Source of the DNA: Phoronis australis
Taxonomy: Eukaryota > Phoronida > Phoronidae
Reading direction: 5' to 3'
DNA: 64,000 bases
NCBI GenBank assembly: GCA_002633005.1
Contig: NMRA01000076.1
Coordinates: 81,284-145,283, forward strand
Shown: positions 14,501 to 23,500 of the stretch, piece by piece
Layout of the letters: each line of letters starts with the position of its first letter
Position numbering within the stretch: the stretch's first letter is position 1
The notes under the pieces: generated by a model
The model's input: the letters and a program-made list of their open reading frames with translations, nothing else
Database searches by the model: none
Told to the model about the DNA's origin: nothing
Program-made: the position numbers and the translations under genes

Positions 14501-17500
14501 AGTGGCGGAGTTAAGGGAGCCATGCTCACCCTTNNNNNNNNNNNNNNNNNNNNNNNNNNNNNNNNNNNNNNNNNNNNNNNNNNNNNNNNNNNNNNNNNNN
14601 NNNNNNNNNNNNNNNNNNNNNNNNNNNNNNNNNNNNNNNNNNNNNNNNNNNNNNNNNNNNNNNNNNNNNNNNNNNNNNNNNNNNNNNNNNNNNNNNNNNN
14701 NNNNNNNNNNNNNNNNNNNNNNNNNNNNNNNNNNNNNNNNNNNNNNNNNNNNNNNNNNNNNNNNNNNNNNNNNNNNNNNNNNNNNNNNNNNNNNNNNNNN
14801 NNNNNNNNNNNNNNNNNNNNNNNNNNNNNNNNNNNNNNNNNNNNNNNNNNNNNNNNNNNNNNNNNNNNNNNNNNNNNNNNNNNNNNNNNNNNNNNNNNNN
14901 NNNNNNNNNNNNNNNNNNNNNNNNNNNNNNNNNNNNNNNNNNNNNNNNNNNNNNNNNNNNNNNNNNNNNNNNNNNNNNNNNNNNNNNNNNNNNNNNNNNN
15001 NNNNNNNNNNNNNNNNNNNNNNNNNNNNNNNNNNNNNNNNNNNNNNNNNNNNNNNNNNNNNNNNNNNNNNNNNNNNNNNNNNNNNNNNNNNNNNNNNNNN
15101 NNNNNNNNNNNNNNNNNNNNNNNNNNNNNNNNNNNNNNNNNNNNNNNNNNNNNNNNNNNNNNNNNNNNNNNNNNNNNNNNNNNNNNNNNNNNNNNNNNNN
15201 NNNNNNNNNNNNNNNNNNNNNNNNNNNNNNNNNNNNNNNNNNNNNNNNNNNNNNNNNNNNNNNNNNNNNNNNNNNNNNNNNNNNNNNNNNNNNNNNNNNN
15301 NNNNNNNNNNNNNNNNNNNNNNNTGTCTTCAGTTCTCAATAACAGCGGAAGATCGTCAGACTATCTTCGAGGATCTAGAATTGTAACCAGGTTAGTCCAA
15401 TTAGGAGCTTTCCAACTGAGACTTGAGTTCCTTAGACGCAAGAATCTCGCAAAGCAAGCCAATGTAATTGCAACGTGCGTGTAATACATGGCGATATCTC
15501 GCGTGATTTTGCATTTGCTGTGTCAATTTCAGGTATCCATGATAGCAAGTAGCAACATATATTCAAGAAAACAACAGCGGTTTTAAGACTTGACATGTTT
15601 CGGTGTCATGTATTCAACACCATCCTCAGAAGTGATAATACAGTGGCCACCTAGCTAGGCCCAGCAACAGGTAATGAAGCACAGATACAGTCAGTTACAG
15701 GGAGTGACAATGTTGGTCTAGTTCATTGTCACTCCCTGTAACTGACTGTATCTGTGCTTCATTACTTGTTGCTGGGCCTAGCTAGGTGGCCACTGTATTA
15801 TCACTTCTGAGGATGGTGTTTAATAAATGACACCGAAACATGTCAAGTCTTAAAACCGTTGTTGTTCTCTTGAATTTCAGGTATAAAATTAAGGGAATAT
15901 TTCAAGTTATTAACTCGCGTCATTCCAAAAACTCACGAAACTCCTGAACATTTCCAGGTCACGGGTTAGCATTCGTCGCCTACCCAGAAGCACTTGCACG
16001 ACTTCCGGCACCTCAGATGTGGTCAGTGTTGTTCTTTTTTATGCTGTTCATCCTTGGGTTAGACAGTGAGGTGAGACAGAATTACGTCGTTAAACGCGTT
16101 TAACAAATAAATTTACATTGTAAAAAAGATTTGGTCATGAAAGTCGAGACACAAACCTTGGGTAAGATGTGTTTACCTACAAACGTGAAACACTAACAGA
16201 AACGACTTAGCACCTACCTAAAAAATGCATCCTATCCAAGGTCAGTGCTTAGTGATCGATCCTAGATTTGAAACCGATAAATGTTATATGTATTTTCTAA
16301 ATGTTCTCCTAATTGCTAAACATTCTCATTGAATACAAGTTGAATATGCATTTATTCACAATCATATTGCAATGATTACAAGACAAGTGGTTTCATCTAC
16401 GTCGCTGCTGTCATTTTTCAAATGCATTGTGGGACGCTTTTATAGGGGAAATCCCATGGATTGCAGTGACTAAGACTGTTTATGACGACAACACGTGAGC
16501 ACAAACAGTTTTGGGCGGAACCGTTCATTATATTATATTTCCTAGTGGTAAATTATTTTTTTAATCAACGTTCATGTACATCTTGGTTTAACAGTCTTCA
16601 AAACGTCTCCGCTTCATAGATTGACGCAAGAACACGTAGTGGTACGTTTAGGGCTTACTCAGAGAATTTGTTTTTGTTGGATTTCTCGTTGCTTACACAG
16701 TTTGCACTGCTGGAAAACGTACTGACGGCCATTTCGGATGAATACCCTAACAACTTTCGCGGTAAAAGGACGCTTTTGTGTGCCATCGCCTGCGTCGTGT
16801 GTTTTCTACTTGGACTTCCATGTATCACCAGGGTAAGCAATTTCTAACTTAGCACAAATTTGCTTACACATGTCTGCTGCGTGTTTTGGGTAAATAGAAT
16901 CAAACATGCATTGTTTTTGTAAGGAAAATAAATCTGTATGATTCAACTGTTGACATTGCCACGATTTTGTACTCAATACCTAGTAATCAACGTGATTCGT
17001 TTTTTACGGTTCCCATCGATTCAACTTATATTTGGATAGTTTTCTAGTTGTTACTACTGTATATCCACTTCCATTGATAATAGTCAACATAGCAGCCTCA
17101 TAGTTATTTTACCCTCTTTGTCTTTTCGTGTGTTCGTTATATTCTTGCTGGGTCTGATGTTGTTGCCAAATCTAATGACTCGCCTTTTCGGGTGTTAATG
17201 TTTGCATCATGTTATTGAACCTCTTAAATGTATGCATAAAACAGCTAAGTTAATAAATGTCTGGTGCGTGTTTTGGGATTCAGATTCAAACACGCATTGT
17301 TCTTGAAAAATATTGGATGACTGAGTGTGTCTACATGTAGGGTTCTTGTTACTGCAACGCATGCCTAGTGAGAGTAAATCTCGTCAGTTTTGAAGAGGGC
17401 AATTTCCCATAATCCATTGTGCATACAACGTTTCCGTCTGTCTGTGACATAGTCAGTTTGCAACAACCATTGCTTTTTATGCACCCCCATACACATACTG

Positions 17501-20500
17501 CATATGTGGGTGCATTGTGCCGTCCTCTCTGTCCATCTGTTTGTCCGTCCGTCCATCTGGCGTCCGGTGTCTGCCATGTTGTATCTTCAAACTCCTTGAT
17601 GGATATTCATGAATCGGAAAGCCTGAGCAAATGTTAGGAATACGGTTGCTCCTGTATTTTCAGAGTTCATTTACGGATTTTCATAAAATTTGGTATCCAT
17701 TAAGAAAACGAAGACGCCTTCTCGTTTACAGGTGTGCGCCGGCCAGTGGCCATTTTTACTGGTTTCAAGTTTTGGCGTCCACCTCTCTATCACCCAAACC
17801 ACTCCAGGATGGTTACGAAAATTTGTATATGTGTTCCTGCTGGAAAGAGGACGACTCACTATGGTTTTCGGACGGCTCCGGCTGCTATAGATCCTCTTAG
17901 TGACAGTTTTGTTTCAGGCTATATCTCGTGAACCCTTGCAGGAACTTTGCTAAATTTGGCAAGTGTATTTCTATGAAGGTAACATCGGATGGCGAAGACT
18001 TTCGGATGGATCAGACTATCACTGTGCTCTCTAGTGACAATTATTTGTTTTTGTTCTCCCTTGGTTCTTTGAAGCTTCTTGACTGAATTTCATGAAATTT
18101 GACAAATAGGTTTCTATTAAAAAGACAGTGACGCTTTCCCATTTTCCAATAGATGCGACCCATTGTACACCGCCAGCTAGTGGCCTCCATTTTTTGTTAT
18201 TTTCAAGTCTGTTTTGGCGTCTGTCTCTCCATCCGACAAACCACTCTGAGGATCAATATGGATATTAGAAAGAGCACTCCTGGCGATGATTTTTTTACTA
18301 TTGAGGCAGTGTTGTTTTTGTCGTCCGCGGTTGTTTCTCCTAAACCAGTTGCATGACATTTGTTAAATTTGACTTGCGTATTTCTAGGAACGTGCCTACG
18401 GATGACGACTACTTTCGGATGCATCAGATTACCGTTGTTCCCCCCTACTAACAATTTACGTTTTTTACGTTGACGCCGTATTTTCGGAGTTTCTTGACGC
18501 AGGCATTAAACATGGAAAAGAGTTTCCCTTAAAGAGATGATAACACCATCTCATTGCCGGATAGATTCGAAGTATTCTATGTCATTAGTGTTAATTTCTA
18601 TCATTTTTAGTCTGGATTTTGGCGTCTGCCTGTCCATCGGCCAGAACACTCTTAGTGTCATCATGAAAACTGGCATATATGTATAGGATATGCAGGACTG
18701 TTCCGGAGTCTGGCTGGCGTGGGTTTTTGGACAAATGGACTACTGCGGAGTCGCCTAGTGGCAATTTTGTTTTTCTTTAATTTGCCCAATTGATATCTAC
18801 AAAGTTCCCTGATGTTCATGAAATTTTGCTAATACGATACTGTCAAGTAGTCAACACCGGCCCTGTTTCAAGGGGATTTGACCTACGTTGCGCAACCTAG
18901 TGGCCTTTCTATTCTTTTTGTGTTCTTGGTCGTCTGCCTCCCTATCCTCCAAACTGCCCCAAGAATCGTGGTGAAAGGTGGCAGCCGTTTTCCTGTTGAG
19001 GACAGCATTTCTGGCTGACTTGTTTTGCGCCTCCTAGAGGCTACTATTAAGTTTTCTAGCATTGCTCCGTTAGTGACCATCTCTTGTATCAGAGCTCTCT
19101 GCTATACACTCTGTGGATGCATATCAACGTTGGACTTGTTAATAGGGTGGTCAGTACGTGTTGAATCTCATGGACACATATGGTGGCGGATTCACTGTTA
19201 TGTTCGTCGCCATTTGCGAATGTGCCGCAATCAATTGGATATATGGTGAGTATGGAGACATGCAAGTAAGACTTAACCAGGGATTATTCCCGTTCAGTTG
19301 TCTTAATCAAAATGAACTTGTTCATAAATGGGTGTCAGCTTGGCTACCGCGTTTGGTAAAATGCAACGAAGAGCAACTAATTACCACACTAATTACCACA
19401 ATTACAAGACTAAGTATCATTTTACGCCCAACACTTTCTCAGTGTAATCAAAGCTGACAATAACTGCACCCTAAACGGTAGTACTGATGATTATTAACGG
19501 ACAAGCATGGCTATTAACTCAGAAGAGTTCTACCCAGAATTCTGCAACTGTATCATGACGTCAACCACTCGGGCACATAGGTCTTTTTTACAGATGCATT
19601 TTGTCTTTATTTTCGCAGGAGTCAAACGTTTTGCCGACGACGCCTTGTTTATGCTGGGCTTCCGACCGGGCTTGTATTGGATAATAGCCTGGGCTGTGTT
19701 GGCGCCAATCACCCTAGCGGTGAGTAGCTGTACCTCAGGTACTGTATTGGGTAGGCCTGCATTAACATGTCGTGAACACATCCACTAAAACAAGAAACTG
19801 TAGGAACACCGCATTTATCCACCTTCACTCTTATCAGGCTTCTATTGTGAGTCAGCATGCGTGAATAATTGGCTGATAAGCCACCTCTGGAACTACTTTG
19901 GGCTGAATGGATGACCAGGCCATAAAATGATAATTAGCCAAGACCAGTTACTATAATGCAACAAAGAACAAGTAATAATGTCTTGCATCACCTAGCCTTG
20001 GTGGAAAGCTGTATACTGTATTGGCTCAAACAAACGCTTAGAAAAATTCATTTCACGGGGAGGGGACGCTTATTGTAGTGAGCCTACGGCAGTTGAAACC
20101 CGGTTTCCCAAACGGGTAAAATCGGAAGCTAGGATTCATCAAATTTACGCTCTGTGACGTATTTGTAGCCTATGACAGCCTTTCTACAAAATTGTGGTGC
20201 ATTGCTATCAACTTCCGTTGTTAAATTACGATAATTTTTCAAAAAATTGTGCTCATCACAGGGCGAAAACTTGCCGACTGATGCGTCGCTGAATCGCGAT
20301 CGTCAATAGGAAAACTTGTACTCTTGAATAAAAATATAGTTTCGACTCAACAAATTACCTGAAATCTTCCTGATGTTTTACAATTTTTAAAGTTCCTGTG
20401 GAGTCCAGATTAATTGCGATTAAGTCCAAATGTGCGCTACATCGTACTCCACAACACGAGAAAAATCTCTGGATGAACACACATGTTGTTGTCACGTGAC

Positions 20501-23500
20501 GTTTGTTTTGAAGGTCGTCTGCGTATGAGAGTGAGTGAGCGTGCGTGTGCGGGTCATCGACGATAGACTTTTTTGTTACAAAAGGCGGAGGATTATGCAA
20601 GAAAATGGCGTTTACTAGATTGTTTTTCCTTAAACGGCTGTAACGTGCAAGGTGAGTGCGCTCGCAGAGTCACATCTCGGAAGTTTCCGGTTTGACGGAT
20701 GACAAAGAACGATCTCAATGAAATTACACAAAGTCGTTTTAGAGCTTGTAATAGCTATACAAAACGTATTTTGAGTATTAAAATGCATTTTTTCCAAAAC
20801 CTAAATAACACACGGAGTAGTTCTACATTTATACAATCCTAACTTGGGTCCTATATTTTTGTATTCGTGCGCGCCGAATGAAAGTAATCGTGAGTGTTTC
20901 TGTGTTGCAAAATCTCTTATCCTGGGCCGATTTGAAAAATTCAAAGTTGTATTCGTATTTGTTTTCGCTCCTCTTTTCAAATATTGCAGTAAAAACTACG
21001 TAAAATTCTCTCCATAAAAAGTACAGTTGTTAGGCTAGACTGTAATCAGCTGATCATATCCGCATGAGCGAAGTCAATTATCCTCGCTCGTGACTCGATG
21101 TATAGAGCAGCTTGGCGGCATCCCTTTGAGCATGAGCCGAGCGAGTCTCAGCCAAGGTGGATAAATACGGTCTAGTTCAATTTTCCATACCCCGCCGTTT
21201 ACCTTAAACACCGGGGTTAGAACCAATTTTATTTAGTGGGAATGTTCATAGCATGAAGAAATGCTGCTATATAATCTAATCTTGCATTGGTATTCTGGTA
21301 CATTTGTGGAAGCTTCGGCATGTGCATAAGAACTGCCGTTGGAAAGGTGTTTTGGCAACGAGAGAACCATTTCATTTAAACTGACATTACAGCATTTCCC
21401 AAATGTGTGTATGTGATAGTGTATTGTCGTCATCTCTGTACGACTTCCGTCTACACGCCCGTCCAGGGTCCGCGGCTGTATCTCCTAAATCCCTTACAAT
21501 GTTTTGTGGGATTTGGCAAATGTATTCCTGTGAACGTGACAACGCGCAATGAAGCATTCGTACGGATCCTAATACTTCTCAGGGGCAGATCCAGGATTTT
21601 GAGTTAGGGGCACCAGGGCTCGGGAATAACCAGAATTTCGGCAGATGCGCGCGCCAAGCCTAAAATGTGGGGATGCAGAGGGCTCGAATGTTTGGGGTTG
21701 CCGACCTGTTGACTAAAAAAACCGTAAACGGGGTTTGTTCAGTTTGTTCAGGGCCTATGCGTTGTTTATTCACCCCCCGATGAGCCCCTGCTTGCGCGCA
21801 CCCGAACTCCCAAATGGTATTTGGTACAAGTTTAGGGGGGGCATGGCGCCCTTAGAGGTGGCAATTTTATTTTGTTATGTACATATATACCTCTGTATCT
21901 ACGGATTTTCATGAACTTTGGCAAATAAGTGAGGACACGTCTTTCCACTTTCGGATGAATTAGACGTATTTTGCGCTACCTAAGTGGCTCTTTTTTACTC
22001 TTTTGAGCCTATTTTTGGCATCCCGTCCTCTAAGTATCTATCAGACTGTTGTGTTCCTACTGAGACGAGGTCAGCTGACATTTTTGGACGGATCCGGTAC
22101 TGTGCGTTCCTACATAGGAGAGTACAATTGGCGTGGATTTTGGGATTCAGAAAACTATGGAGTCCCTGGTGGCAATTTCGATTTTGGACGTACATGCAAA
22201 CTAGTTACTAATAAAGGCGACTGCACCTGACTTGTTTAAAGTGAATTTGATTACGCTGTGTTCCTTAATGGCATTTCTATTACTTTTCGTCTGCTTTTCT
22301 CATCTGCTTCCATTTACGCCAAACTCCTTGAAGAATTATGGTGGAGGGCGGTAAGTGTTTCTTTATTGAGGGAAGCCTAGCTGACTCGCTTAACGCCCCC
22401 AGAGGTTATTTTAAATTTACTAGTATTGCTGTTGTGCGAGAACTTACAATCCTGCTTAATCTCAAGATCGCGTAAGCGTGAAATTGGAAAACGCGAGGCA
22501 ATTTGACAAATTCACTCAAACAACCCATGTTCAAGGTCACAAAACTTTGCACTGCACTAAATCAAATTACATTTGAATAAAATAATGCCAGTTATAACCA
22601 ATTTTTTTCAACTATTGGCTATCTATTTCACCGAACAATAACTGATTTAACCATTCACATATTCCTCCGATTCTGTGACACAACTTACGGTAAAGGAGAA
22701 AATGGGTTATCGTGAGGCCAATATTTACAATAATTCTTTATGATATTTACATACACAATGGAGATCATGGGCAAGATGCCCACTACTAAGTCCGATTGGA
22801 TTTCTGTGCTTGACCAGTGGTCCCGATGGCTCAGTGGCTAGAGCGTCTGCACGGTTAGCAGAAGGTCCTGGGTTCGAGTCCCGGTCGGGGGCAGAAAGCT
22901 TTTCGGACTTATATACATTAGGTCACGTGATGCGATCAAAAAGATGTCGGATTGAACGGGATAAACTACTTGCAACATATTCCACAGCTCACTGATGATA
23001 TTTACAATAATTCTTAACATGGAACGAAAAAAATCATCTGATTCCCTTAAAGAATATTCAGTTCCAATTTCACGCAAAAGTGCGCGATCTTGAGATTAAG
23101 CAGGATTCCAAGTTCACGCGCAGCACTGTTCCCTCTTGTGGGAAGTGTAATGACCAACTCTTGTATATCTGCAAGTTGTTTCCGATGCACACGATGGGCG
23201 TATATCAACGCTGTGCGTTACTTTTGTTGCCTTTGTTATAGATGTTCTTGTTATTTTGCAAGGTGATATTCGTTTACTCACTGGTCGTATTTGAGCCCCT
23301 GTCATATGGTTCCTACAACTACCCTAACTGGGCTGAAGGAATTGGGTGGGCTATAGCTCTATTTGTCATGGTCCAGATACCCGTATGGGCCTGCATCTCC
23401 ATTTATCAGCAGAAAGGAACACTTAGCCAGGTATCAGAACAGCATAGTTCGCGTTTTTATTGTTACTGTAACTATTCACGTGTTTTATGTGAAAGAAGTT

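Larger units (their letters stand above)
15538..15872. mobile_element. Inverted-repeat insertion with hammerhead-like cores (Penelope-like terminal sequence)
   Basis: Two arms of about 150 bases (15561-15711 and 15725-15872) are near-perfect reverse complements around a 13-base loop. The element is bounded by a 12-base direct repeat AATTTCAGGTAT (15526-15537 and 15873-15884), which looks like a target-site duplication. Each arm carries a CTGAGGA...GAAAC core. Such cores are known from Penelope-like element terminal repeats. It has no coding capacity. Confidence 0.7.
22448..23107. mobile_element. MITE with about 40-base terminal inverted repeats
   Basis: The left end AATCCTGCTTAATCTCAAGA continues TCGCGTAAGCGTGAAATTGGAA. 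The right end is its near-exact reverse complement (TTCCAATTTCACGC...GATCTTGAGATTAAGCAGGATT). The interior is interrupted by a second insertion at 22739-22997; without it the MITE is about 0.38 kb. Lies in the SLC6 intron before the TM12 exon. Confidence 0.75.

Noticed and set aside
14395-15484. Frames of more than 300 codons across the N run
   Set aside because: Artifacts of Ns being read as open codons.
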